A DNA stretch of 64,000 bases from positions 1 through 64,000 of the forward strand of contig NW_002476355.1 of NCBI RefSeq assembly GCF_000189635.1, in the 5' to 3' direction. The position numbers and the translations under genes are program-made. How positions within the stretch are numbered: the first letter of the stretch is position 1; the number at the start of each line of letters is the position of its first letter. Below, in pieces: positions 37,404 to 52,700 of this stretch. The notes beneath the pieces were generated by a model that did not search any database, had not been told where the DNA came from, and worked only from the letters and a program-made list of their open reading frames with translations. The stretch is from Tetrahymena thermophila SB210 (lineage: Eukaryota > Ciliophora > Oligohymenophorea > Hymenostomatida > Tetrahymenidae).

Positions 37404-38523
37404 CGCAATCCTTTTTAATCAATAATAATAAATTTACTAATTTGCTGCAATCATTTCTACTTGCTAATATTATCTCTCCATCTTAATTTCAATTCTTGAT
37501 GTTAATTAATTAACAAGCTTAAAAATTATTTTATAAGTTTTTTTCTTTTTCCTAGTCTAACTAAAATGTAATGTTTTTATTTACCTTTCTGTTTTTACTT
37601 ATTAGCTTGGTTTTGCTTAAGCTTACTTTGTTTTTTATTTCTGCTGGTTTGTTTAGCTATTTTATTAATGATATTAGTATTATTACTATCAAATTATTAA
37701 GACTATTAATTTTATTTATCAATACCAATTAAATAATTTTAAGGTATATCATGATGATTTTTCTTCTTTCCTTTTTATATTTTCTTTTATTTTCTTTGCT
37801 ATCTATAATCAATCCTTTTATGCCTTTGCCTAGTCTTGCCTTGTAATCTCTTTTATTTTTATTTTATTTGACTTTATACGCATTTTTATTTTCACAAAGA
37901 AAAATTTTATTTTTTATGGCTAAATCAAAGATATTTACTATTATTTATTGATACCAATACTTATCATCTTTTCATTTTTTTTGATATATTTATTTATTTA
38001 TTTGTTTATTGATAGATTGATTTCAACCAATTCCTATTAGATCCTTAAATATTTTTTTTATTTCAAAATTATTATAAACATCAGAAAAATAAAAGAAAGA
38101 TATACTTGATAAAGTTAATCTATTTCTAATGATTAAAATTGTTAACATAAAGATGAAATTTTTTTAAAGTGCTATTTTGTCCTTATTTCTACTCTATTTA
38201 ATTATTTCTTTATTTTTTTATTTAAAATTCAAGTTATAAATTGAATTTAAAAATAATTTTATGTTGATCTTAAACCTAATAAAATCAAGCATTAAAATGA
38301 TAATTAAATATAAATTAATTTTTAATCGAAATCAAAAAAATATTATTTTTAAATTAAATTAATTAAATAAAAAATAATTAATAAGCAATTAAAAAATAAT
38401 ATACTAATTTATCAATAAACAATTTATAATTCAAATTATCTGTTTTTATATTAAATCTATGAATTTATATTTAAAAACAAATTTAATTTTAATAAAATTA
38501 TAATAAAAGCTAAATTTTTAAAT
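37404..38523. other. Intergenic region
   Basis: About 1.1 kb: 5' flank of the V-ATPase E gene (pyrimidine-rich at 37520-37880) and 3' flank of the LRR gene. No gene was seen. Confidence 0.5.
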
Positions 38524-40382
38524 TCATTCGATAAACAAATCCCAAAAGATTTTTTTAGGACTCCATTGTTAGCACCTAGTTAAATACTTTTGATATGCTA
38601 TAATTTAAATAATAGTAACTATTTTAGCAACTCTTAAGGCTTTTGGAAAATTTATTTCTTAGTTTTCGTTTAAAACTATTTTGCATGATTCCAAGTAAAA
38701 TAACTCTGTTTAAAGTTTTTTTAACTACTCAAGAGATGCTTTATCAAATTAAATAAGGTTTCCCCTTTTAAAATAAATTTAAAATCAAATTAATAAAATA
38801 TACATAAAATTAATTTAATACTTGAAATTAGCATCTAAACTCAATAAAGTTTTTAGATTCTGAAGATTCATTAAAAAATAATTGATTGATTTTATTTTAT
38901 TAGACCTATTTATTATTTTTAATAATTTATAATTTAAAAAATATTTTAAATTAATCAAATTAATTTACTGAAAATCTACTAAAAGGAATTTGAGAGTACT
39001 TTGTTTCTAAAGTTAACTTACAAGCTATTATAAAGTTATATCATTAACTTAATTTTCTTACATATATAAAGACAATTTTTCTAATTATGATAAATTTACT
39101 AACCCTTTACAAATTTTATCACAATCAACTATTTTTGAATTTCTGTTTTATAAAAATATTTAATAAATTCTGATCAATTAGCTGAATTGAATTGTTTAAA
39201 ACATTTTATTTTGTACATTTTTAAACTATAATTGAAAATTTAATCTTAATTTTTAAAGTTTCATTTTTAGATTTATTTTTTTTATTAAAGCATATTTTTT
39301 TATTACAATAATGAAAAATACATTTTTGTTTTGTTTTATTAGATCTCTAAAACGTTATTATATTCAGATAAATTAAATCAAATTAATTACCTCATATATA
39401 TCGTTAGGTGTTTTAAATTATAGAACATAGGTAGATACTTTTCAAAATGCTGGCATACATTATTGTCTATAGGATTTCCTCTAAATAAATTCATAAAAAG
39501 CTTTAATTTTTTTAATCAACTAGATTCAATTTTACGTTAGCGTGAGAGAGAAGTATTCTACATTTTATAGTTTACTAACACATTCTAACATTTGCTGTGT
39601 GCCTTAATTTGATATTTTATTATCGCTATTTTAATTATTTTTAATTATTGATTATTCAGTGAACGGAGGATCTTAAATATATATTGGGAAATTAATAATA
39701 AGATAGAAATTTTTGGCTTTTTAAAGATTCTACTTTGAAAAATAAAATAATTAATGAGATATAAATTACGTTAGAGTAAGATGGATTTATTTTATATTTT
39801 GCATGTTTTGGAGACTAGAGGTTATTTGATACAAAAGATCATCGGTTAATTTCTATTTCCTTTTTTATAAGTTATATATTATTGCTTTTATTAAATATTT
39901 ACCATATTCCAATATTAATCTATGTGATAGAATCTACTTCTTCACGTTTTAGATTTTGTACATCGCTTCTTGAGCTTATTTATCCTTTTACTGTTACTCT
40001 AAATCATTATTTTTATTCAATAAAAATATACTAATTTAATTACTGCAAAAGTTGAGGGATTATCTTTATTCTTGCTAAACTATTTAGAGAGCTTTATAGA
40101 ATATGTAAATTATTTGGCTTAAGGGTTTATTATGTATTATTTTTAGTATTTAGTGTTTTAACTAAGCTTTTTACAGTTGAGGTTTGTAGTTTTTAAGTAT
40201 TTTATCTCTAGTTTTGTACACTTTTAGGATTTGATGGCAACCTTTGCATATCTTTTATATTTTTATAATTTATGAGAAAAATGAAAAAGTTTTATTCTAT
40301 TTGCTTTATTGGAAACAATTAAATTATTAAATATTATTTTATAAAAATAAATTCTTATTTTTTTGTAATTTATAAGTTGCAT
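38524..40382 (-). CDS. Leucine-rich-repeat protein, about 425 aa
   Basis: My best model has six exons: 40382-40317, 40251-39536, 39480-39391, 39142-39062, 38905-38822 and 38764-38524, with TGA at 38524-38526; the frame closes exactly. The first exon and intron are the least certain, because no other in-frame ATG precedes codon-like sequence. Exon 2 encodes a helical Lys/Gln-rich region (CKGCHQILKVYKTRDKILK) and the first LRR-like units (QNMQNIKQIHLTLTQ, LQNVEYFSLTLTGN). The following three exons each hold about one repeat: CQHFEKYLPMFYNLKHLTIY, CKGLVNLSQLEKLSLYM and FLMNLQNLKTLLSLDANF. The last exon ends in a non-repeat cap (KKIFWDLFIE). It resembles ciliate-expanded LRR proteins; partner and role are unknown. 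It is read divergently from the calcium channel gene. Confidence 0.7.
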
Positions 40383-40784
40383 AATATATTTACGCATTGA
40401 ATATATTTCAACAATTGTTATAAAATAGAATTTTTAGAAAAATAATTTTGTAAATTAAAATCTGATAAACATAAAAATAGATTTCTACTTAATACTATTT
40501 ATAATAAAGTGTTGAATTAGCTTTGTAAGTAATTTTAAGAAAAACAGATATTTTATATTAAATTTTGCTTAATTTGTTTTTTTACTAAGATTTTAATTTT
40601 TAAGAATAATTAACAATTTAATAAAATTCAATTACAAATTTACAAACAATTTGTGTAAACGTTTTGTAGATTTAGTAAGTTATTTGATTCTTAGTGAAAA
40701 GAAGTAGCAGGTGTCAATACTCAAATACAAGAAAGGAATTGCTTCTTCAAATTTTAAGAGAATTTTTTTACACATAAGAATAGA
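40383..40784. other. Divergent intergenic region between LRR gene and IP3 receptor gene
   Basis: About 400 bases shared by two divergent starts. AT-rich; no named motif. Both promoters must lie here if the gene models are right. Confidence 0.5.
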
Positions 40785-43700
40785 ATGAGAACATAGCAAG
40801 AAAAATAATATTCTCCTCTTTACAATCAAAGTATTAGATTTGTTATTAATTCATATTTGAAATTAGAGCTCTACTAAACAGTTAAGAAAATAAAAAAATG
40901 TAAAATAAAAAGCATAGGTTGATCAAAGCAACATAGATTTATTAAATAGGGATTCCCAACAGATTCCTCCTAAGTTACCACTAAATCTGATAGTATCTGC
41001 AAGGCAAAGCCAATTTTTGTTAAAAGGACTAAACTAATCTTAAATTAATAGATCATAAAGAATTATTACACCAAATATGAATGCTGAAATAAAAACATAA
41101 GCAACAGATGAGCAAAACAATTATTAATAATAACAGTAAATAAATTAATAGAATTAAGGAAATCTCTTCATACCTCGATATAATTCATAGACTTATATTG
41201 ATAATACCACGAATTCTAAATAAGGTTATTAGCAGATAAAGCTACCAGATTTAGTCAATTTTATGGGATATGATAGGAAGAAAGAAATGCATATAAATTT
41301 AAATTAAAAGGATCCTTTACTTTTTGGCTCTATTATTTCTCTTAATCCATTTGAAGAACCCATGAAATTCATTATGTCAGATGGATTTGTCAAAAATTAA
41401 GCTTACATCAAAGATTTATCTTTTGATGGTAGCGGATCTGTGTTTGATAGATGTTTATTCAAGGTGTATCCTTCATTTAAATCTAAATACTTAAGAGAAC
41501 TACTTGAAAAATCAAAAGACTTTGAAAAGACCAAAAGGAACACAACGAATCCAATTTTCAGAAAGCAGACAACCGAATCTAAATTTTACACTAGTAAAAA
41601 AGAAAAGAGTGAACAACAAAAGTAGTAGGATTTTGAAGCAAATGTTATGTAAGAATACAAGCACAACATGGATGTATTTGAAAAATTAAAAGGAACTCCT
41701 GTGAGCTATAATTAAGAACTTCAACTACTACATGTTGCTTCTAATACTTTTCTAACTTGCAACTTTATTTAATCAGGTATTTTAGTTTTTGGATAAACCA
41801 CACTTCATAAATTTTAAATTATAGTATTATAGCTAAATAAACAATAATATTCATAATGATAAATATTCAATAATTTGAAAGTATAAATTTTCAAGAATAA
41901 CTCTTCAGTTTGTTAATGGAACTTTAGTTAAATAATTTTTAAATTTTAGATGATTTTAAAAAAGTAAAGATTTCCTATAAAATGCTATAAAGTGGGTATT
42001 TTATGTATAAAATGAAATAATATTATTTTTTATTATGTTTAAAAAGTTATTTTTTATCTAAAGTTTATAAAACAATAGCAAAACCAAACGAATATGTTAA
42101 AATTTCAATCAAATTTCATAACTAAGAACACATATAAATATTTATTTGTTAAACAAATTAATTTTATAAAAATAGAAATAGAGAACTAAAATTTTGGATT
42201 AGAGTTGTAACAGTTTTCTTCTAAAAGCACAATTTTTAAAATACAGCCATGCTATACACATCAATAAAGGACTGAAGGGTAAATGAATACTTGAAACATA
42301 TTATTTAATTCTATTCTAAATAAAAAAGTATAGTTTTATTGAAGGATGTTGTTTACATAACATCAGCTGCAAGTTATTTAGGTAGATAGCCTTATTTGCA
42401 TAGTTCAAAAGTATAAGAATAGTTAAAAGATAATGACCTTGATAATAAGTAAGGGAAATATAATAAATCATAAAATGATTTCTTAAATGAGAGGCCTAAA
42501 ATTAATCAATTGGGAACAGGGAACTCCTTTACAACAACAAATAATGATTAAAAAAATAAAGTAAATTTACAGTAATAAAATAATTTCACGCTATAAAAAA
42601 ATAACACTCTTACTGTTCCTTCCTAAATTGAAATTTATGAAGTAATTAATTAAATAATAGATTATTTAAAATTAATAATAAAAAATTAATAAAAAAAGGA
42701 TAAAAACCACGATGAAAATTTAAAAAGTTACTAAGAACTTTACTAAAATTAATCTTAGCAGAAGTCTTAAAACATTGGATTTGAGCAAAGTTCTGACTAA
42801 AATTAAGAATAAACACAAACAATAAATAGTATTAACGATGACCACTAATTAATATCAAACATTTTTATGCAAACTCAACTCTAAAAATAAGTAATTTTTA
42901 ACTTAAAATCTAATATTTATTTTACTTTTTAAATAGTATTCTAAAAGAAATACTTTAGGAGCAAAAGACAATACTTAAACGAATTAATAAGGTAATTATA
43001 GGGGTTTATCTAAGATTTAAAGAAGTTTCATAGAAAATACTGGAGAAAAATAGTAATAAGATAGGAGAACAACTTAAATGATTTAAAAAGAGAATTAGTT
43101 ATAATAGTAAAACACCTTAAAGACTGGTAATGATGCTCAGCCAACAAATACAACTATTTAATAAAAAGAAAAAGATATTATCTGTTTTGCAGACAAAAAT
43201 TCTTCAAATTAAGAAGCAAACGCCTCTTTAGAATAAAAAACCAAATGGAGAATAATATTATATGCAAATACATGTGGATAGTAGGATTTTCTGTAATATG
43301 GTGATGTGATTTGGCTTAATCATGTTGAAACTGGATTTACTATCATATCTAAAAAATCAGAAAATACCTATAACAATTATAATTATGTTACAGTAGACTC
43401 AAGTTCAAAAAAAGATTAATCTTCCAAATATGAAGGAAATACAAATGGTATGTGGATTATTGAGAACGAAAATTTTACTTAAGGCGGATTAATGACATGG
43501 GAAGATAGATTTTTTTTAAGGTAAATTTAATTTTTATGATTTAATTAAAGATGGATGATATTTTCATTTCAGGCAATTATAAACTAATTTTTCAATTTTT
43601 AAAGAATAAATGACTCAAAAAATATACCTTTTGAAATGAGTTAATAATCAAATTTATGAAAGTATTTTATCAAATTTATGAAAGTATTTTATCAAATTTA

Positions 43701-46700
43701 AAAAAATGTTTTTTATTATTTTTTTTGGTTTTTATTTTTTAATTATAACTAATTAATTTTTTCTAAAATTTTATTTAGATAAATTATAGTAAAATAGTAA
43801 AAATACAAATATGATTAATAATAATACATTCTTAATATAATAATATAAATAAGAAGTTAATAGCAATTTGTTCTAATTAATCATACTAAATTATTATTAA
43901 ATATTTTATTCCTTGCCTTTAATGCAACCAAAATTTTATCTATCTTTAATTATAATTGATGCTTTATTCTAAATTTTGTGATTTAATTATAATATAAAGA
44001 AACATGTTAGCTTTTTATTTTTTGATTAAAAAAAAATAATTTTATTCAAATAAATAAATTTATTTTTATTTAATAGAAATTTCTCATCTGGGAAATACTT
44101 AAGCTTAAATCCATGTATGTCAAACTTAGAGTAAGCAACTTTTAAAGTTTCTGAATTTCCAGATGTTTTATCTTTATTTATGTTTACTCCGATTAGCACG
44201 GCAGATAGATAAAAAGATATGATTTACATTGCTAAAGACTCATTCTTTTTTATCAAATCAATCTACTTAAAGGTATTTTATTAGTTTATTATTTCAATAT
44301 ATTTTTAATTATAATTATATTAGGGTTGGATACATATTAGATAAAAATAAGAAGAAAGTGCATTAACAAATACTGGTTAGTATTAAAATTAATTTATAAA
44401 GGGAAGCTTGCTTTTGAAAATAAAATATTAGTAGCCTTTGGACGATGATGCTTTTAAAGTTATACGTGCTACTATGACTGAAGTGCTTGAGGCTAATTTT
44501 CTCATAAGCTGTTTTCCTATTTTGAGGTAGTCTTTATTTAAATTACAAAAAGTTAAAGGAAAAGAGGTTCAAGTGTTATAAAACTCTTAAGAATATGCTG
44601 ATTTGCAAAGGAATTTATCTCTTTTAAAAAGTTGTTTGGAAGATTTAGATAAATTCTGTAAAAATTAGATAATAACAACTTCGTTAGATTATGAATCTTC
44701 TAATTATGGAAAGCTAAACTACAGCAGATAGAAGGTATTGTACGAATAGTATTACATTGATATAGTGATTTAGCTTCTTAAAGAACTTCTTTCAAAGAGT
44801 GAATTAGAGAATTTAAAGAAAATTAGAATAACCGATATCAAAGTAAAAATTGCTGACAAAATTAAAAATTGCTTAGTTAAATAAAATAACAGCATTAATT
44901 TGTAACTTTTAGAAGATTAGCTTATTAAAAAGCATTAAAAATCTTCACCCAAAAGAGTACTCTCAAAGCAAGATTCAGAAGCTTTATATAACGCTGTTTC
45001 TGGTGCATAAGATAGACACCGCAAATTCCATATAAATTATATAAAATTCAAACTTTCTATTGTCAAAGTGGCATATTAACTCCTTACTTCTATTTGCAAA
45101 TAAAATCCTTAAAATGAAAGGTATTTGTTTGACAAAAAAATAAAAGACATAAAGTATTAGGCAAAATTTTTAAAGGAGGCAATCGACAGCATAATTCAAA
45201 TTATAGGTAACAATGAAAAAATCATTAACGATTTATGCGACGATATCAGAATAGCAGAAAGAAAACGAAGGTAATTTTAAACTCAACAGATATTTATTTG
45301 AATAAAAAATTCATGAAAAAAATTCAAAATTATTTGATTTATTTTTAAAGAATTAAAATAAATTTTTAACTAAATTTTAAATAAATTTAGAAACAATGAC
45401 AATTAGAAAGGATTGCTGTTTGGAAACTAAATAAAAAATTAGATGTTCTTCAATGATGCCATAAGCAATTAATTGAGTGTTGGAATAGGCAGAAACAGTG
45501 AGCAATTAGCTAGTCCATTGACAATAAAACAAAACGAAAATGCATAAAGTGTAGAAGAAACGCTTAAATTAGATAATATTTTAGTCTTTTTTGTTAATTT
45601 AGCAAGAGACAGCTTAGATAAAAGAAATCCTAATATATTAAAATTTTTCAGAACAATATGTTCTTACAAAAGGAAAGGAGTTTCAGTTAATTAAGAAATT
45701 ATGTACAAATTTTTGGATAACATACCAGGCTTCGAATAGCAACTACTTATTGAAATGAAGCTTGATGAGCTACAATAAATGGTAATAAAATTCTCTGATT
45801 AAAGGCAGGTGATTTTAGATGAAAAATTGCTTGGTAAGGATTAAGATGTAGAAATAAACTCTAAACTCTAGTATTTAATTTAATAAATTGAATTTTTCTC
45901 AGATTTATGCTTGGGCCGTAATTATTTATGGAGTAATAAAATGATGTCAATCTTTCCATTTGATTATATAACTAAGTAAATTTAAGAAAACTCGTTGCAT
46001 GAATAAGCAAGAAGTGCTTTTTGTAATTTAGCTTTGAGTCTTTATATAGACTAAGAACCGTTGAATGAAATAAGTAGACCTTAGATGTGTCGAATTTATA
46101 GTAATTATAAGCAAAAAGAGGTAGAACAGATGCCATCTATTTATTCTACAACAGATTTGGTAAATTTTTAAAGTGCAAATAATGAAAACAGTTTTGAAGC
46201 TAAAAGAGAATCCTTTTCAAAGTTACTAACATTTTCAATAGAATACTTGCAGAATGAAATTAAATAAATTATTACCAAATATGATGAAATCTAGTCCAAA
46301 CTTAACCAATTAAATCCAGATAATTAAAATAGCAGTAGAATTAGAGGAATAATGAATTGGAGTAATAAATACACTGCTCCTTTAGATAATAACGTAGAGT
46401 AGTATTAAATGGAAAATAGATTGTCAAGTGCTTTAACATTTAATATAGTAAAAATGCTTGTTACTATGATTAAACTGAATGTTCTAACGATTTTGTAAAA
46501 GAGTGACCAATATACCTTAATAATCAGCAATCTTGTTAAACTATTTGAATATGACTATTAAAACTATAACATTACTCTATCTTTGAGCAAAAAAAGAGAA
46601 GAACGATATGAAAAGCAAATGAATATCATACAAGAAAATAAATTAATAGCTGGTATTAAAGGAATTCAGAAAAAAGTAATATACATTGACTAAGTAATTT

Positions 46701-49700
46701 TTATTAATTTCAGTATTAATTTCAATATAGTTGAAAGAAGCAGCAGCAGAAGTAGTTGAAAAAACTACCAAATACACCCAGAAAACTTTTAAATATGTTG
46801 GAAAATTCATGGGAATAACTTACAAAAAAAGAAAAATCATTGAAGAGGAAATTCTTCAATTTAATGAAAATTTTTTCTCTTCTAATCCTCTTGTAGGAGG
46901 TCTTGTAAGCTTGATGTAAATGATTAAGCAAGGAGATGAAGATTAGAATAAAGATGTCAAAAAATTATAAATAGAGATCAGCACAAAGCTCGAGATTTGT
47001 GAAATACTTTTATTCTGTTAAAGCCACAGAATGGATTTCTTAATAGCTAATTTTCTTGGCTGGTTTGATAAATTAGGTAAATGCCACTTTTATTTTAACA
47101 ATAAAAAATATTTTTTAAAAGAATAAAATTTTTAAATAAATCATAATTAGACAAGTAATTCCTATTTTCAATTAATTATCTTGATAAATTCTTTATATTT
47201 TAAATTTAACAATAGTTTATCTTTATGAATTTCTGGTTTTTTAGATTCAAATAATTTAAAAAGATAAAATAGAATATTATTTAAATTTTATAAATATAAA
47301 AATATCATCGATGATGAAAAAATATTAGTTGTTTTTTCAAACTATACCAAGTATGAAATGAAATTGAAAAAAATTTTTGAAACTTAAAATGTTTTTACCT
47401 TGAGGAAAATAATATTATTAAGATAAATTAATTTAATAACTGTATTTTTTGAATTAAATTTTCGTTTAAAAATTTTAAAATCTATAAAAATTAATTTTTT
47501 AAATTATAAACTTAAAATATATTTCTTTAATTTAGGGAAATCTGATAAATTTAAAAACATCACAGATTACTAGCAATACTAAAAAACTTTAGAATAAGTG
47601 ATTTAAGAGGATTTGAGTACTGTCATTCCTAATGTTTGTAAAACAGGGATTGAATTTTTAGATCTTTTGTACAAGCCGTTAGAAAAGAAAAACATAATAA
47701 ATAAATAGCTTGAAAAGATGTGGAAAGGATAGCTACTTATTGAGTAGTAAAAGAGGAATAAACCTAAAAAATTTGAAGTTTACACAGATTAAAGTGAAAT
47801 TTACATTCCAGATCTTGACACTTTAATCACAGGAAAAAAAGACAGCATAGTAAAATTTAAATAAATTAATAGAAAAAATTATTTATTTTTATCTTTAAAT
47901 TATAAGATATCATCTGAAATTTTACCTTCTCTTTTAACAACTTTCTATCTAACTGGTGACAGTGTTCTTGAAGATAAAATTTTAGAAGTAATTTTTAATC
48001 AGTCAACCTAAACTGAAAAACTCTTTTAGTATCTCTAAAATTTGGAAATTCTTTTTTAGAGATAAGACATCCTTCCTTTCAAAGTAACTATTTTAAACTA
48101 GTCTTTTTCATAATCTAAAATTATTTTTTTAGTTTCTTTAAGTACAAATTCACAAGCTAAGATTTTTAACAGAGAGGTCAGAAATTTGGTTGAATAACTA
48201 TTTTTAGCAAACATAAATTGGAGGCAACGAAATCAAGGAATTAAATGAAATTATTAAAATTTTACATAACATCGATTCTCTATTCTTTTCATCAACAAGG
48301 GCTAATGAAAATGGTACCTTAATTATTTCAAGGTTTTTCAGGGAGTATTAAACTCAACTATCTAAGTAAACAAATCCTTATTTTATTGAACAAATACAGC
48401 AAGAGTGTAATCAAGAATTAGATAGGACAAGATAAAAGATATTTACATTCTTACAAGGTAATTTATAATTACAAAAAAAATTTATAAACTATTTAAAATT
48501 TTTGTATCTTTCAACATCATTTTGTTTAATTTTATGGAATTTACTTCTAAAAGAGAAGCTTAATTTATACATAAAAATTTTTTCTTTATGAGCAATAAGT
48601 AGATTTAATTAATATGTTTAAATATCTAATTTACTAAATTCATTAATAAATATTTATTTATTTAAATAATTTTTTGCTTATAATTTAAAGGGCATAATCC
48701 TATTATTTAAATGATTAAAAACTCCTAAAATTAAATGGTAAAATTTGTGAAATAGTAAGATGTATCAGCTGACTCTAAAATTAAAATTGTTTAACTACTA
48801 AGATATTTGTATTCTATTTTAGTACATTTTTGCTACAACATAGAAGATAATTAGAAAATATTAGCAAAGCCAGAATATTTAAGTCTCTTTTTTGATGAAA
48901 TTTCTATTGATTTTGGATAATTTGATTTATTGAATGCAATATACTTTAACAACAAACCTCTCTGTTCTTCATTTCCTGATTCTTTACTAAATTAGATAAA
49001 GACAGCCATTAATTAGTTTGGAAGATAACCAAGGTAACTTATTTACTTTAATTAATTCAATATCTAAATTTTATAATTTCTTCTCTCAAAATATTTTATT
49101 TCAGATAATTTTTAAAAGAATTAAAAAATATGCTGAACTATTTTTATTCTATCATAATTTGTATGATAATCAATCTTTTATATTTAATTAAAATTTTTAA
49201 CGTTTTTTAAAGTCATTAAACAATAAAGTTTTACTTTTTTCTAATACAAAGGTATATTAATTATAAATAAATAATTTCTTTATATAAAACAGGTTTATTT
49301 AAATTTTGAAAATTATACAATCCTATAAAAGCTAAGATTAAAGTGTAACTCTCCATTTGATAGAAAATTAAATTAGAGTTTTCAGATGGTTTATTCCATC
49401 AGAATTTCTAGAAAAAGATGAAGTAAGTGAATATAGTTATCTTTTATATGGTTAATTAGATGAAAATCAAAGTTTAAACTTTGATTTATCACTTCATAAC
49501 AACTAAATTGATGATGAAGTTGACTAGTTCTTATTAAATCAAGGTGATAAAAAAGAAGATGACCTTAAAAATAGCAGTGAATTTCATTATAATAAAAAAA
49601 ACTTTATGCTAGATGCACCATTTTATTATCATGCTATGCTGCTTGACATATTTATTCACTCGATAGATGGAGATGAAGGATATAATTTAAATATAAACAA

Positions 49701-52700
49701 AATTAAAAAAATGTTTTCGTTGTAATATATATTTAAATTTCTTTTAAAAGAAGATGATTTTCTTTCATAATCTCCAATCAACATACCTCATATGTTTTAA
49801 GACTAATAATAACTTAACCCTCTTTTTTAGGACTAACATTTGTAAGAGCGCTCTCTCTACGATAAGTCCGTCTTATACTTAGTAAAAACATAGGAGGAAG
49901 GTTTTTCGTTAATTAAACCTAAAGCTCTGATCTTAATAAGAAAGGCTTATTTAAATCCTTCAAGCGTACCATAAAGCTTTTTAGTTTTTTATAAAAAAAT
50001 TTTTATTGATAAATTATTTTTATACTGCTTTTGAAATTTTAATAATAGTATGTAAAAATTTTAATTTCAATAATATTTAGCCACATTTGGAGAGCTTATT
50101 AAGAGAATTGAATAATATTATCTACTTTATAAGGATAGAGATTAATAGATTTAGATAGGCACCTTTAGACAAAGAGGATTTTCTTATTGAGAGATATTTA
50201 GAATATTTTTGTGAAGGCTTTATTGAATTTAGCTCAGCATATTTAAAAGCAATAGCAAAAAATGGTGATGAACTTGAAGATATAAAAGAAAGAGAAGATA
50301 TATTACTATTCCATGAAATGGTTTAGACATTAGTTGCAAGAAGAGTTTTTGTTCATTAAAGATGTACCAGCTATTAACTTGCTTTAATTATGGATTTCAT
50401 AAAAGTAAGGACAATATGTTAATAAATAATTAATTAGCTCATAAAATTTATTTATATTTTTAGAATTGCTACAAAGTTATAGGCGAATAAGATTTTCTAA
50501 CACAGTTTAAAAATATAGATAGCTAAGTTATCCCCTCACCTGCAAAGAGAAAGATTTGCAATAAAGATGAAGTAAAATTTTCTTTAAGGGAAAATTAGTC
50601 ATTTTTTTCAAACTTTAAAATAAAAAGTAGCAGTTAATTTTATAAACTAAATTTAACAAATAATAAAAGTGGATTTTTATGATTATTTATTTATTTTGTA
50701 ATAGCTTCATTTTCTATTTTTCCCTAAAAAATATTTGTTCTTTTTTTTTAAATTTTAATGAAATCAATTTTATGAATAAATAGAATGCATATTATGAAGG
50801 CAGTTTAAAATTAGATTTTGTAGATAGCAGTTTACAGTGGATTTCATCTTAGAATTGGTCAATATTTTTAGGTATTTGCTGCAATAGTTCGATTTTGCAT
50901 GAACAAAAAGAAAATGAGCTTTCTTCATTAGCTCAAGCTTTAATAAATGTAGAAAATTTGTATGATAGAAAAATAGTCTTCAAAGATTTTCTAAAAAAAT
51001 TAATATCTTTTGTAAAGAACGGTATAGTTAATTAAGTGTAAATAAAGAATATTAAAAATATTTTGAGGCTATTTGAAAAAATTTTGGAATTGTAAGATAA
51101 CAATTAAAAATTAGTTGAAATGTAGAACATTTTTGATTAGCTGGACGCTGCTATCATGGTACTGACTTTGATATCAGATATCAAAGAAAATCCCTTTGAG
51201 GACGATAAAGTTTTGTTGAATCTATTTAATTTTATGAACAAACTTTTGTAGGGAGGAAATAAGAAAGTTTAAAAAACGATTTATAATTTTTTTATCAATC
51301 ACCCTAAAAGCGAAATTATTTTTTAAACATTCTATACCATATTACTTGAATAAATAGAAAAGTTAAAAGAAATTAACAAACAAGAATAAGAAAGTTCTTA
51401 AGCTGCTAAGTTGCTTTTAGAAAAATAAATTGAAAATTAAAATAAAAGGAAGAAAAATAAATCAATGTCTTAACCTTCAAGTCCTGGTCTCAATTAAAAA
51501 AAGAGAAATAAACTTAAGAATGGAGATGAATCACCTTAATTTAACTTTGAAAGTCCTCCAGATAAAATTTTAGAAAATTAAGAACTCAAATTAGAAACTA
51601 ACTAAGAAGAAAAAATTGAAAATAGCTCACAGGATATTTACAAATAAGACTTATTAATTTCTCTACTAAATCTTTTACAACTCTTTTGTGAGGGACACTA
51701 CTTACCTCTGTAAAATTATTTAAGATTTCAATCTCAAAACAGGAACTCTTATGATATCATCACAATTACAGTTGAAGTAAACTAACTTTAACAAAAATTT
51801 TTGATTAAATTATTATTATAAAAGGAAATCTTATTTTTTTGGTTTAATTCATTTACAAATAATTCATTCATAAAATAATATAAAATATTTTAAAATTAAA
51901 TGAGAAAAGTTGAAATTTTTCTTCTATTCATTTTTGAAAAAAATTATTGGTAAAGAAATGACAAAAGTTTGTTAATGAAAAGCCAAAAATGAAATGATTC
52001 CAATTTAATTAATTTTAATGAAAAATAAAAATTAATTATTTAATTACTATTAAATTAGTTGCTTGATTAACTTAAGCTCAAGAAATCTAACTTTAAGAAC
52101 ATGATTATTTGTTTTGACTTATTAACAAAATTTGTCTAAGGTCCTTGCCATGAAAATCAAGAAAAAATAATTGATTCAAAATTCCTTGAGATAGCTTATT
52201 AAATTTTAAATACAGAAATAAGCAATAAAAATTCAAAATAAGGTCTCCACAATGATTAAGAATAAAATTAAACGACAAATAATTTCAAGAGCTAATTATT
52301 CCATAAAGATGAGTCTCATAGAAATAAAAAAAATCAAAATAGTTTGGTAGTCTTATCAAGAAAAGAGACTGTTTAAGTTGATAATTATTAATCATAGTAT
52401 TTGATTAATTAGCTTTAAGCTAAAACAATCACTAATTTTGATAGATTAAATTTCAATGAGAATAATCTTTCCCAGAAATAAGAGCAGTTTATTAATAATC
52501 TTGATAAGTGGTAACTACAAAATCTTAAATATAAAATCATGATAGTTATTAACAGTTTGCTTGAGTTTAACCACGATTCAGAAGTCGTTAAAAGAATTAT
52601 GAGATCTCTACCTTTATTTACTCTTAAAAATAATATTACAGCAATCTTTAAGAGATATAAAAAAATTTATTAAGACTAATATGTTAAGCAATCTCTAGGT

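Noticed and set aside
40000..40249. Alternative minus-strand frame beginning MQRLPSNPKSVQNQRQN
   Set aside because: It hits TGA after about 80 codons and cannot be spliced into the LRR exons with a sensible intron, whereas the neighbouring frame runs uninterrupted into confirmed LRR sequence.
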